The notes under the pieces were generated by a model. The model was given only the letters and a program-made list of their open reading frames with translations, had not been told where the DNA came from and ran no database searches. Positions 1-11,500 of a stretch of 64,000 nt of DNA are shown here, piece by piece. Source of the DNA: Amanita rubescens (lineage: Eukaryota; Basidiomycota; Agaricomycetes; Agaricales; Amanitaceae); the NCBI GenBank assembly GCA_015039365.1, contig WION01000031.1, positions 248,001-312,000 of the forward strand, in the 5' to 3' direction. The position numbers and the translations under genes were made by a program. Within the stretch, counting starts at the first letter, position 1. Each line of letters begins with the position of its first letter.

Positions 1-480
1 GGCAACGTGGCAGACAGCAATGGCGGTGGAGACGGAGGCGGCGTACTACGGATATCCAACGCTTGCCGAACGACATCTGGATCTGGTGGTGGATGCGCTT
101 GAGGGGGATATAATGATGGCAGGAGCGTTGCAACGTTGGATGGATCCGCAGGACGTCGGGACCATATAGCCCACGATGCTTTTAGCTTGTGCTTTGGCAG
201 TTGCAGTTGAGTCTGCGGTTGCGGCTGGGGTTCCCTTTGTTGTGGGGTTGGGGTTGGATTGGGACTTAAAACCTTTTTCGTTCGAGTCCGGTCGAGGAGA
301 GAGCAGGGCGCTTAGGTGAAGGTGAGATGACGAGGATGAAGATGAGAGCTCTTGTTGGAGTAGGTGTGGCCCGTGGGTGCTGTCGAAGAGGGTGCTATCG
401 ATAGGAGTAGAGGGTCTAGATGTTCAGGATCTCATGGGTGACCAGGAGTAAAGGCTGGCTCGGAGCCTCGGACGCTGGTG
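1..480 (-). pseudogene. 5' fragment of a USP10/Ubp3-like ubiquitin hydrolase (copy 0), cut by the window edge
   Basis: This stretch reads, on the minus strand, like the Pro/Ser/Thr-rich N-terminal part of the intact hydrolase at 20853-23838. Shared blocks include the sequence encoding the LKSSWAIWSRRP-like segment near 150-190 and the following PPPDV region. It is closest to the 5' fragment found inverted at about 42700-43200. Frame is lost by several small indels, and the similarity stops near 480, close to the point where the other array copies also lose their 5' ends. The rest of the copy lies left of the window, so its catalytic part cannot be judged. I infer a pseudogene because no open frame joins the recognisable blocks. 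Confidence 0.6.
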
Positions 481-544
481 TTGTTGCTGGTCCAGGTGCC
501 AATGAAATGATTGTGACTGAGGGTACGTACCTCCGTGACCCCCA

Positions 545-1284
545 CCCGTCTTTCCTCTGTTCAGTGGCACTACATTGGCGATGCTGGCGGAGGTGATACA
601 GGCAGTCGGACAATGGAAAACCTGTTATCCTGCGTGGAACTACACAAGTTTCTCCGAGTCGTGTTCAGATTCCGAACATCGCGGCCCGTACTACTCAATT
701 CAATTATTTATGCATCGAACGTCTAAATCATCCATTTCATGACTCGTAATTCCAGTTATATACGTTACCATCGATCGAGATTATCGATGAGTAATCTGAC
801 CATGCGTCAATTGAACGGTGTGGCCCGTCCACTACCATGTTCCCGTGTAGCTGACTGCCGTATCGAGCCTCGATCCCCCCTCCAAGGACTGGCAAGCATA
901 CACCCAATTCGAAAACGGAACTTCACCCACATGAACATCTTAGCCCAGTCTCCCACCTCTTCCATCACCAAGGCACTACATCACTTTGCGCCTGCACTAG
1001 CCATTATATAATATATGTGCAGCATTCGAATAAGTCTTCAAAGAGCCGTCAAGTTGGAGAACGTACCCGTGTGCCATCATGACGAATCTTGAGTTGTTCG
1101 AATGCACTGCCAAATACATTCAATGACGTTCAGAGAACACATTCGAATTGAGTTGTTCGGTTTGGGTGAAAGTTCGTCGCAAATGCAGATATCGTGGGGA
1201 GATTTCCGCATCGTGGAAATGTGACCTGCCGCAATTCGGACACGTGTCACCCGTCTTCTACTACAACCACCGACCCTTGATAAC
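545..1284 (+). repeat. Array leader, copy 1 (upstream region of NLR1)
   Basis: This non-coding stretch recurs before NLR2 (about 7460-8512) and NLR3 (about 15500-16674), and inverted at about 33940-34495 and 42370-42660. Landmarks are GGAGGTGAT near 588, the block around ATCGCGGCCCGTACTACTCA near 680, and TTGATAACATGAAT at the NLR start codon. It must hold the NLR promoter. I see no clear TATA box close to the start. It is CpG-rich, and CpG density falls abruptly at the NLR start codon. Confidence 0.7.
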
Positions 1285-4200
1285 ATGAATGCTATCAGCT
1301 TCAAGGATAGTACGTTCAATGAAGTTCATGGCAGCTATGTGTGTCATCCAGTCTACTGTCTGATACCAATACATTTACACTGACAACTTAACTGATATGA
1401 CTTAGACACAGAATATTCAAGTCACAAATAGTATGTCATATTTTTTGTCACTGAAATGTGTGTCTCAAAATGTTATACTTAGTAAATAGGGAACAGCTTC
1501 TTGGTTTGTTATTTAGCAGCCAACCTCAGCTACCACATTAAGAAGCCTGACATATTCCTACTGCAGAAAAGTTCAAAAAGTGGTTGGCTGTACCTGACCC
1601 ATCAATCAACCATAACATTGCTAGAGAGAAGCACCACAAGGGCACTTGTCAGTGGCTCCTAGATGACAAGAGATATATTTCCTGGAAAGAACAATCTAAC
1701 TCTTTCATGTGGATCAATGGCATATGTGAGCAACATCTTTAAAGGGGTTATTTCTAGAGACTCAATGATTGGTAGCTGGTTGTGGAAAGACTCTCATTTG
1801 GTGAATATTGTTTTTGGTGCTTTGTGCTGCTCAGCTAAGAGAAGAACAGCTCCACCATCATTGAGGACATCAAAGACATTGTTCAACATCATCCTGGGAC
1901 TGGTTTGGCCTATTTCTATTTTGACATCAATGACAAAATGAAGTGGACATCTACAAGTCTGCTTTCTTCTCTAGTACTAAGTTTGACAGCAAAGTCCAAG
2001 AATTTTTTGCTGTTGAAAAAGCTTTATGAGAAGCATGACCAGCTTCATAAGCCAACAAAGTCTGAACTTCTTCATCTGCTTATGAAGCTTTTGCAACTCT
2101 TCCAGCAAGCTTACATTGTTATTGATGCTCTGGATGAATGTGATGATTATTACCAGTTATTTATCCAAGTGGTCAAAGTTATTCATGAGTGGCAATTGCC
2201 ACATTTTCACCTTCTGGTGAGCAGCAGAAGAGAGCAGCACATCATCACCTCTATGGGAGAATGTAACCCAGCTGAAATATGTCTGTCTGTAGAATTGGTT
2301 GAGAGAGATGTGATATCCTATATTTGTTCAGTTGTTAAAGAAGACTATAGACTGAAGAGATGGAGTGACATTGTACAACAAGATATAAAGAATGCACTTA
2401 TTAGTGGTGCAAATGGAATGTATGTTTGATCACATTTTTAACTATCCAGAGGCACTTAAAGTAGCTGAGCAGGTTCCGCTGGGTCGCATGCCAAATTGAA
2501 CAGCTGAAGTACTGCCAAAGTGAAACAGTACTGATACAAACGTTGAAATCTCTGCCAAAAGACCTTGAAACCACATATGATCAAATACTTCAAAGGATTC
2601 ATGAAAAGGAGTTGTCATCTGCAAAAGTCATTCTACTGTGGTTAGCATTGGGCATGAGACCTTTCACACAAGAGCAACTGGCCATTGTGGTCACATTTGA
2701 TCCCCCTAATAGCACATTTAGTTCCAGGATGGGATTGCCACATCCTGATGATGTTTTACAAGTGTGTTCCAGCCTCATAACAAAGACAAGTTATAACACA
2801 GTCAAACTGGCCCATGCAACTGTGAGGGAGTACTTGATTAACAAGCCAGGGAAAATTGGATTGTCTGATTTAGAAGCAGGTCATGCTTCCATTGCTCATT
2901 TCTGCTTAAGTTATCTTCTGCATAGTGGGTGGCAAACAGAGAAAAATGCATTTCCACTTCTGTGGTACTCAGCACAACTTTGGCCAGACCACTACAAGCT
3001 TAGCAGCAAGGATGAGACCCTGCAGAAGACTGTAATAATGTTTTTTGTATCAGGGAATGATACTTTTAAAAAGTGGATGGAGATTTATGGTGGTGCTTGG
3101 GAAATCACAGGACGTTACTCTCACATCTCACCACTCCACTATGCTGCATTACTGGGACTGGGGGACATTGTGGAACACTTGGTCAAATGGAATGATTTCA
3201 TTCCTACATATGGTGAAATCATTCAAATTGCTGCAAACCATGGATATGTTGATATTATCAAAACACTTTTGGACAAGGGTGTAGATGTGAATGCACAGGG
3301 TGAACACTTTGGCAATGTGCTACAAGCTGCAATAGCTGGTGGTCACCTTGAAATTATCAGGCTTCTGTTGGATAAAGGAGCAAATGTGAATGCACCTGGT
3401 AGAGAATATGGCAATGCATTGCAAGCTGCTTCACACCATGGTGATGTTGAAATTGTCATGCTTCTGTTAGATAAAGGAGCAGATGTGAATGCAAAGGGTG
3501 GATTGTATGACAATGCATTGCAAGCTGCATCACATGATGGTCATGCTAAAATTTTCAGGCTTCTGCTGGATAAAGGAGCAGATGTGAATGCACAGGGTGG
3601 AGCATATGGCAATGCATTGCAAGCTGCATCACACATGGGTGAAGCTGGAATTGTCAGGCTTCTGTTGGATAAAGGAGCAGATGTGAATGCAAAGGGTGGA
3701 AAATATGGCAATGCATTGCAAGCTGCATCACACAATGGCCATGCTGACATTGTCAGGCTTCTGGTGAATAAAGGAGCTGATGTCAATGTGCCTCATGGAT
3801 TGTATGACAATGCATTGTGCACTGCATCATATGATGGTCATGTTGAAATTGTCATGCTTCTGTTGGATAAAGGAGCAGATGTGAATGCACAGAGTGGAGA
3901 ATATGCCAATGCATTGCAAGCTGCATCATCAAATGGTTATGGGGAAATTGTAAGGCTTCTGTTGGATAAAGGAGCAGGTGTAAATGCACAGGGTGGATTC
4001 TACGGCAATGCATTGCAAGCTGCATCATCAAAGGGTTATGGTGAAATTATCAGGCTTCTGGTGAATAAAGGAGCAGATGTGAATGCTCCTGGTGGATTCT
4101 ATGACAATGCATTGTACACTGCATCATCAAAGGGTTATGGTGAAATTGTCATGCTTCTGTTAGATAAAGGAGCAGATGTGAATGCACCAGGTGGAAAGTA

Positions 4201-4696
4201 TGGCTATGCATTGCAAGCTGCATCACACAATGGTCACACTGAAATTGTCAGACTTCTGTTGGATAAAAGAGCAGATGTGAATGCACAGAGTGGAAAATAT
4301 GACTATGCATTGCAAGCTGCATCACACAATGGTCATGCTGAAATTGTCAGGCTTCTATTGGATAAAGGAGCTGATGTGAATGCACAGGGTGGATTCTATG
4401 GAAATGCATTGCAAGCTGCATCACAGGATGGTGATATTGAACTTGTCAGGCTTCTGTTGGATAAAGGAGCTGTTGTGAATGCACAGGGTGGATTCTATGG
4501 AAATGCATTGCAAGCTGCATCATATGATGGTGACATTGAACTTGTCAGGCTTCTGTTGGATAAAGGAGCAAATGTTAATGCACAGGGTGGAAAATATGGC
4601 AATGCATTGCAAGCTGCATCACACATGGATCATGCTGAAATTGTCAGACTTCTGTTGGATAAAGGAGCAAATGATGATTTGCAGGGTGAATTCTAA
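1285..4696 (+). CDS. NLR1: NACHT-ankyrin repeat protein (seven exons, 1023 aa)
   Basis: This is a STAND/NLR-type NTPase, probably a cytoplasmic receptor-switch. Exons: 1285-1338, 1412-1430, 1483-1503, 1567-1725, 1776-1800, 1850-2419 and 2473-4696. All six introns are GT-AG, 49-73 nt, and the joined frame stays open. Residues 1-30 form a short leader (MNAISFKDSTFNEVHGSY, then NIQVTN). The NACHT lead-in is GTCQWLLDD and SFMWINGI. Walker A GISGCGKT lies at 83-90, split over exons 4 and 5. Walker B IVIDALDE lies at 182-189. A linker to about 500 is followed by 16 ankyrin repeats of 33 residues (pattern ALQAAS..G..EIVRLLLDKGADVNAQGG.YGN). There is no recognisable N-terminal effector domain. The gene is convergent with the hydrolase relic 270 bp downstream. 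CpG is nearly absent, unlike its flanks. Family and splicing are clear; ligand and output are unknown. Confidence 0.88.
3221..4693 (+). repeat. 99-bp tandem ankyrin repeats of NLR1
   Basis: About 15 head-to-tail 99-bp units, each encoding a 33-residue ankyrin repeat, follow one divergent unit that starts near 3126. The frame (ALQAAS, LLLDKGADVNA, YGN) is almost invariant. The residues between S and the EIV helix vary from unit to unit: HDGHAK, HMGEAG, SNGYGE, SKGYGE, QDGDIE, YDGDIE. Such homogeneity points to recent unequal exchange or conversion. Confidence 0.9.
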
Positions 4697-4966
4697 TGCA
4701 AGCTGTGTTACCCTTGAATGCAACAGTAGGTATACTCAAATTCAATGTGTGCATTGGTCATCATCAGCAATGCTAACATTTCTCAGATATGATTTCAGTG
4801 CACAAAGTTGTGAAACCAAGTATTCCTGATAAATGTGGGCTTGATCAAAGCCTGTTCTCCTTTACAATATATTGAAAATTCTCATCTCTTGTCATGTATA
4901 TGTTTTGTAAGTATGTACCTCACCAGATATCACAACATAATAGTAAGTTAGTAACCAGTCCCCCTC

Positions 4967-7470
4967 CTACCTCACCCGCTTATAAAATAACAAATACGCA
5001 GACCGACTCTCATCCCGCTCCCAAGCACCAAACACATCCTCATGCCTCACATCCGAAACCAGTTCATCGTCTATCCTAACCCACCCTTCCCGTCCCTTCA
5101 CTCCTCCTCCTACCCCCATGCCGGAGCACTACCGGAACCAGCATCGTTGGATGTAGTACATCAAGCGTGTAATGCCCGCCGGAAGCCGACAAGCCATGAT
5201 GGTACAATACGCCAAACAACTTATACTTTGGCGACCAACTTTTCCTTATTCCAGGTGCCAACACGTCTAAATGTACGCCTAGTCAGTTCCTTCCCTCTAA
5301 AAGCGAGAGAATGAGAAAACGCACCATTCGCGATATCCAACTCGGGCCCAAACCGAACTTGTTTCCCAACTTTGACGACACCGCCCACGTTCGTGCCGTA
5401 AAATCGTTTCATATGGAGAACCAATATCGGCGGTAGAGCATCAATGTGGACCTGCTGTTGAGCTTCTAGTATCGTACCCGGGCGACTGGGATGAGTGACT
5501 TGAACGGGTTGAGGATGTGAGATGTAAGATAAAGCGTCCTGGACTGTGTGTTTGGTCGCGCTACCAAATGAATCCACGAGCGTTAGCAGAAGCGAGGAAG
5601 AAAACGAACAGAAACGTACCTGGATGTCTAATCTAACCGACCTCCAATCTTCAACTATGACAGAATCCTTTTTCGCATAGGGAACCCTCAACGTCGTCCT
5701 AAACTTGCCGCCAAACATTTTCGATATAGGCGTTTTGGTGCTTTGTATCTATCAATCCATTAAGCAAGCGACGTCATGAAAGAAGGTCAACTTACGGTCC
5801 ATGTGACGACCGTCCGATTCCGATTCCCGATTTCTTGCCAACCTAGTTCCTCAGGCGGCGCTGCCTCTTCTTTTTCTTCAGTAGGCTCAGAGGGGGACCT
5901 GAAGCGTATGCCGACGACCCGTCACCTCTTCTCGCAACACCACCAATTCCTCCTCTAACGTCTCCAGCAGGAACCCTACGAACTCTTCCGCATCTTTTTG
6001 TTGACGACCCTGCGGGGTTGGAATCAGCAGGCCATTCTTCTAATAATGCTTCACCCAAACACTTACCCTCATATTGTCAAACCTCTTCTTCTCCTTCAAC
6101 GCATCGTAAACATACGTCGGTATGAACGATTCACCTTCCCACATCCTCACCACCACCCTGGTTCCCATCTTCCATTGCCATTCCTTTTCCATCCCTTTCC
6201 CTCCTCCACCCTACCCATTAGCCAACGCATGCCCGTTCACTAAACGAACGTCGTCCACCACAAAATCTTTCATAAACTCAATCATAGCGTCCACCAGAGG
6301 CGTCTTATCGCTACCCTTCGTCTTCTCCTTGTCGCCCTTCAACCTCCCAAGCGATCAAATCGGCCTTGTTCTTCTCGTATGCGGTGGTACCCGATGAAGA
6401 CGGCTCGCCGAATGCGTATTGGTGACTGGGAATAGGTGCAGGGATAGATATCCCTACTACGTTTGATGTTGGGAGGGCGTTCCTTCCTGATCCAGAGGCG
6501 GATGACGAAGACTCGAAAGATTTGAAAACGGACGCCCATGATTTTTTAGGTGGGGGAGACGGGGGGAGGTGAAGTGGTGGTAGTGGTCGTTACGGCTGTT
6601 GGGGTTTCGGCTGTTTCAGTAGATGTAGAAGCGGCAGCATTGGCACTGGCGGTGGTGGTAGTAGAGGCAGAGGCAGTCAACACAGCCTCCTCGGCGGTGG
6701 TTGATACAACTGATTTTTCGTCAAGAACGTCTTCGTCCGTTTTGAGTGGTATCGTACCATTACCAACCACGGCGGGCAGAGATACAGAAGTAGTAGACGC
6801 TGCCGGAGATCCAGGTACCGTGGAAGACGTCGAATTGTCAATGACAGAAGCAGCCGAAGAAGGAACGGTCGACGAGTCTGTTGCAACAGCAGCCGCAACC
6901 TGCGGCACGCCGTTTTCGCTCTCCGTCTCATTCCCGTTTTCTTCGTGCTTTTCCTCTTCCGCTACTTTCTCCTTCACTTCGATCTCTGCCATATCTTCAT
7001 CACCGACGACAGGCAACGTGAGGGACGGCAGTGGCGGTGGAGACGGAGGTGGTGTACGGATATCCAACGCTTGCTGAATGACATCCGGTGGTGGATGCGC
7101 TTGAGGGGATATAATAATGGCAGGAGCGTTGGAAGGATCCGTAGGACGTCGGGACCATATAGCCCATGACGATTTTAGCTTGTGCGTTGGCGGTCGCAGT
7201 TGAGACTGCGGTTCTTTTTGTTGTGGGGTTGGTGGATTTGAACTTTTTTCGTCCGAGTCCGAATAACAGTGAGATGACGAGACAGTAGAAATGGGAATAG
7301 TTCCAGTTTATAGTATTGGAGTAGGTGAGCGACGTCGGGGAGGGAGTTGCTGGTATGGGTGAAGGGTCTGTGGGAGTGGGGGCTCGGACGCTGTGGTGGT
7401 GGACTCGGGTCACTCGGACGCCACCACTGCCACTGGTGAAGTTCGTCACCACTTTCCTCTGTTACATTGG
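4967..7470 (-). pseudogene. USP10/Ubp3-like ubiquitin hydrolase, copy A (catalytic Cys box deleted)
   Basis: The same exon order as the intact copy at 20853-23838 is recognisable: the His box (LSASGGHYTLDV, about 5170), FGGKFRTTLRVP (about 5700), and the Thr/Ser-rich N-terminal part at about 6550-7450. It cannot encode an active enzyme. Between about 6345 and 6355 a deletion of roughly 170 bp has removed the whole Cys-box segment (GLVNSGNMCFAN in the intact copy). A CA dinucleotide is missing in exon 4 (about 5550), an indel sits in the G/C tract near 6553, and the C-terminal exon shifts frame near 5130. The 5' end is missing beyond about 7470. It is convergent with NLR1. Confidence 0.85.
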
Positions 7471-7474
7471 CGGA

Positions 7475-8512
7475 GGTGATGCAGGCGGTTGGACGGCGGA
7501 AAACCTTGCTATCCTACGTGGAACTAGACCTATTTTCAAACATCGCGGCCCGTACTAGTCAATTCAACCATGCCGATACTCAGGCTTTCGCTGACGGACA
7601 CATATTCCTAGGGCTCTTCAGTTTGTACATAACGTTGACTTGAGCGTTATTGTCATTCTGGCATTCTGGATCTCTGGCATAGTCTTACATACTCGGAAAG
7701 TCGATGACAAGAGTGCTGTGAATCCGTCATACACAGCCCATTTTATCTATGCATCGAACGTCTATCTCGTCCATTTCATGACTTCGTAATTCCAGTTATG
7801 TACCATCGATCGAGGTTATCGACGAGTAATCTGGGTGTGGCTCGTCTAGGCGCCATGTTCCCGTGTAGCTGACTGCCTCATCGAGTCTCGATCGCCCCTC
7901 CAAGGACTGGCAAGCATACACCCGATCCGAAAACGAAACTTCACCCACACGAACATCCTAGCCCACCTCTTCCATCACCAAGGCACTACATCGCTTAGCA
8001 TGACATTACTCCCTGCCATCCACTTCACCTACGGCCTGATTTTATGCGGGAGAGGAACTTGCAAAGGCTGCGCGGCAGAGCGTGAATATATAACGTTGGG
8101 AGAAGAGATGTATTCTAGGAGAATGATCCTGAGAGATCGCGAGGTCGATCGATAAGAGATCGGAGTCAAATCATATATCATACACAAGCGAGTGCGCGTG
8201 TACTAGCCATAGTCTCCATAGACTCGGAGCCGTCAAGTTGGAGGACGTACCCGTGTGCCATCGTGATGTCAAAGAGCCATAGATGGAGCTGTTCAACACG
8301 TCCACTGCCAAATGCGTTCAATGACGGCCAGACGTCTTCGAGAACATGTTCGAATTGAGTTGTACACTTTGGGTGAAAGTTCGTCGGATGTCACGGTGAT
8401 TTCCGCATTGTGGGAATTTGATTACAGGATAAGATAAGAGCGTGGAAATGTGACCTGTAATCGTGACACGTGCATCGGTGCATCTTGATTCTGTAACATC
8501 ATCACCCTCAAC
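7475..8512 (+). repeat. Array leader, copy 2 (upstream region of NLR2)
   Basis: Second copy of the NLR leader, longer than copy 1 because it retains a segment (about 7570-7740) around GCTTTCGCTGACGGACA that is missing from copy 1 but present before NLR3. It runs from the hydrolase break point to the NLR2 start codon and contains no supportable gene. It is CpG-rich up to the NLR2 start. Confidence 0.7.
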
Positions 8513-11500
8513 ATGAATATAAACTTTGTCAAGGATAGCTCCTTCAATGATGTGTGTCATCCAGTCTGATACCAATCACATCACACTGACAACTGATATC
8601 TTTGACACAGAATAAAGAGCTTCTTGGTTTGTTATTTAGCAGTCAACCTCTACAATGCATTAAGAAGCCTGGTGTTCTCCTGCAGAAAAGTTCAAAAAGT
8701 GGTTGGCTGTACCTGACCCATCAATCAACCATATCATTGCTAGAGAGAAGTACCACAAGGGCACTAGTCAGTGGCTCCTAGATGATAAGAGATATATTTC
8801 CTGGAAAGAACAATCTAACTCTTTCATGTGGATCAATGGCATATGTGAGCAACATCTTTAAATGGTTTATTTTTAGCAACTAAATGATTGGTAGCTGGGT
8901 GTGGGAAGACTCTCATTTGGTGAATATTGTTTTTGGTGCTTTGTGCTGCTCAGCTAAGAGAAGAACAGCTCCACCGTCATTGAGGACATTGAGGACATTA
9001 AAGAAATTGCTCAAGATCATCCTGGAACTGGTTTGGCCTATTTCTATTTTGACATCAATGACAAAATGAAGCAGACACCCACAAGTCTTCTTTCTTCTCT
9101 AGTTATAAGCTTAACAGCAAAGTCCAAGAATTTTTTGCTGTTGAAAAAGCTTTATGAGAAGCATAACCAGCTTCATAAGCCAACAAAGGCTGAACTTTTT
9201 CATCTGCTTATGGCCCTTTTGCAACTCTTCCAACAAGCTTACATTGTTATTGATGCTCTGGATGAATGTGATGATTATAACCAGTTATTTGTCCAAGTGG
9301 TCAAAGTTATTCATGAATGGCAATTACCACATTTTCACCTGCTGGTGAGCAGCAGAAGAGAGCAGCACATCATCACCTCTATGGGAGAATGTAATCCAGC
9401 TGAAATATGTCTGTCTTCAGAATTAATATTGGTTGAGAGAGATGTTATATCCTATATTTGTTCAATTGTTCAAGAAGACCATAGGCTGAAGAGATGGAGT
9501 GAGAATTTACAACAAGATATAATGGGTGCACTTATTAGTGGTGCAAATGGAATGTATGTTTGATCACATTTTTAACTATCCAGAGGCACTTAAAGTAGCT
9601 GAGCAGGTTCCGCTGGGTTGCATGCCAAGTTGAAGAGCTGAAGTACTGCCAAAGTGAAGCTGTGCTTATAGAAACATTGAAATCTCTTCCAAAAGACCTT
9701 GAAACCACCTATGATCAAATACTTCAAAGGATTCATGAAAAGGGGATGTCATCTGCAAAGATGATTCTGCTTTGGTTAACATTGGGCATGGAACCTTTCA
9801 CACAAGAGCAACTAGCCACTGTGATGACATTTGATCCCCCTAATGGCACATTTGATTCCAGGTTGGGATTGCCACATCCTGATAATGTTTTACAAGTGTG
9901 TTCTAGCCTCATAATGAAGACAAGCTATAACACAGTCAAACTGGCTCATGCAACTGTGAGGGAGTACTTGATTAACAAGCCAGGGAAAATTGGATTGTCT
10001 GATTTAGAAGCAGGTCATGCTTCCATTGCTCATTGCTGTTTAAGTTATCTTCTGCATAGTGGGTGGCAAACAGAGAAAAATGAATTTCCACTTCTGCAGT
10101 ACTCAGCACAACTTTGGCCAGACCACTACAAGCTTAGCAGCAAGGATGAAACCCTGCAGAAGACTGCAATAATGTTTTTTCAGTCAGAGAATGATAGTTT
10201 TAAAAAGTGGATAGAGATTTATCATGGGACTCAGTGGGAAATCACAGGACATTACTCTCATATCTCACCACTCCACTATGCTGCAGTACTTGGACTAGGG
10301 GACATTGTGGAACACTTGGTCAAAGGGAATGATTTCATTCCTACATATGGTGGAATCATTCAAATTGCTGCAAAGCATGGATATGTTGACATTATCAAAA
10401 TGCTTTTGGACAAGGGTGTAGATGTGAATGCACAGGGTGAACACTTTGGCAATGTGCTACAAGCTGCAATAGCTGGTGGTCACCTTGAAATTGTCAGGTT
10501 TCTGTTGGATAAAGGAGCAAATGTGAATGCACCTGGTAGAGAATATGGCAATGCATTGCAAGCTGCATCACACAATGGTTATGTTAAAATTGTCATGCTT
10601 CTGTTGGATAAGGGAGCAGATGTGAATGCACAGGGTGGCGTCTATGGCAATGCATTGCAAACTGCATCATCAAAAGGTTATGGTAAAATTGTCAGCCTTC
10701 TGTTGAATAAAGGAGCAGATGTGAACACTCCTGGTGGATTGTATGACAATGCATTGTACACTGCATCATCAAAAGGTTATGGTTACATTGTTGGGCTTCT
10801 GTTGGATAAAGGAGCAGATGTGAATGCACAGGGTGGAGAATATGGCAATGCATTGCAAGCTGCATCATCAAAGGGTTATGGTAGCATTGTAAGGCTTCTG
10901 TTGGCTAAAGGAGCAGATGTGAATGCACAGGGTGGAAAATATGGCAATGCATTGCAAGCTGCATCATCAAAGGGTTATGGTAAAATTGTCATGCTTCTGT
11001 TGAATAAAGGAGCAGATGTGAATGCTCCTGGTGGATCTTATGAGAATGCATTGTATGCTGCATCATATAAGGGTCATGCTGAAATTGTAAGGCTTCTGTT
11101 GGACAAAGGAGCAGATGTGAATGCACAGGGTGGACTCTATGGCAATGCATTGCAAGCTGCATCACACATGGGTCAAGCTGAAATTGTCAGGATTCTGTTG
11201 GATGAAGGAGCAGATGTGAATGCACAGGGTGGAGCATACAGCAATGCATTGCAAGCTGCATCATCAAAGGGTTGTGGTGAAGTTGTCAGGCTTCTGTTGG
11301 ATAAAGGAGCAGATGTGAATGCTCCTGGTGGATACTATGGTAATCCATTGCAAGCTGCATCATCAAAGGGTTATGGTGAAATTGTAATGCTTCTATTGGA
11401 TAAAGGAGCAGATGTGAATGCACAGGGTGGAGAATATGCCAATGCATTGCAAGCTGCATTATCACAGGGTTATGGTGAAATTGCCATGATTCTGTTGGAT

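Noticed and set aside
1801..1849. Apparent stop codons within the NLR genes, first read as pseudogene signs
   Set aside because: In all three copies the stops fall inside 49-53 nt GT-AG introns, and splicing restores a continuous NACHT frame.
6550..7077. Plus-strand frames opposite the Thr/Ser/Ala-rich hydrolase N-terminus (also 14519-14965, 22619-23182)
   Set aside because: Low-complexity GGT/GCA-type sequence leaves the opposite strand open; the minus-strand frame matches the hydrolase and the plus-strand peptides match nothing.
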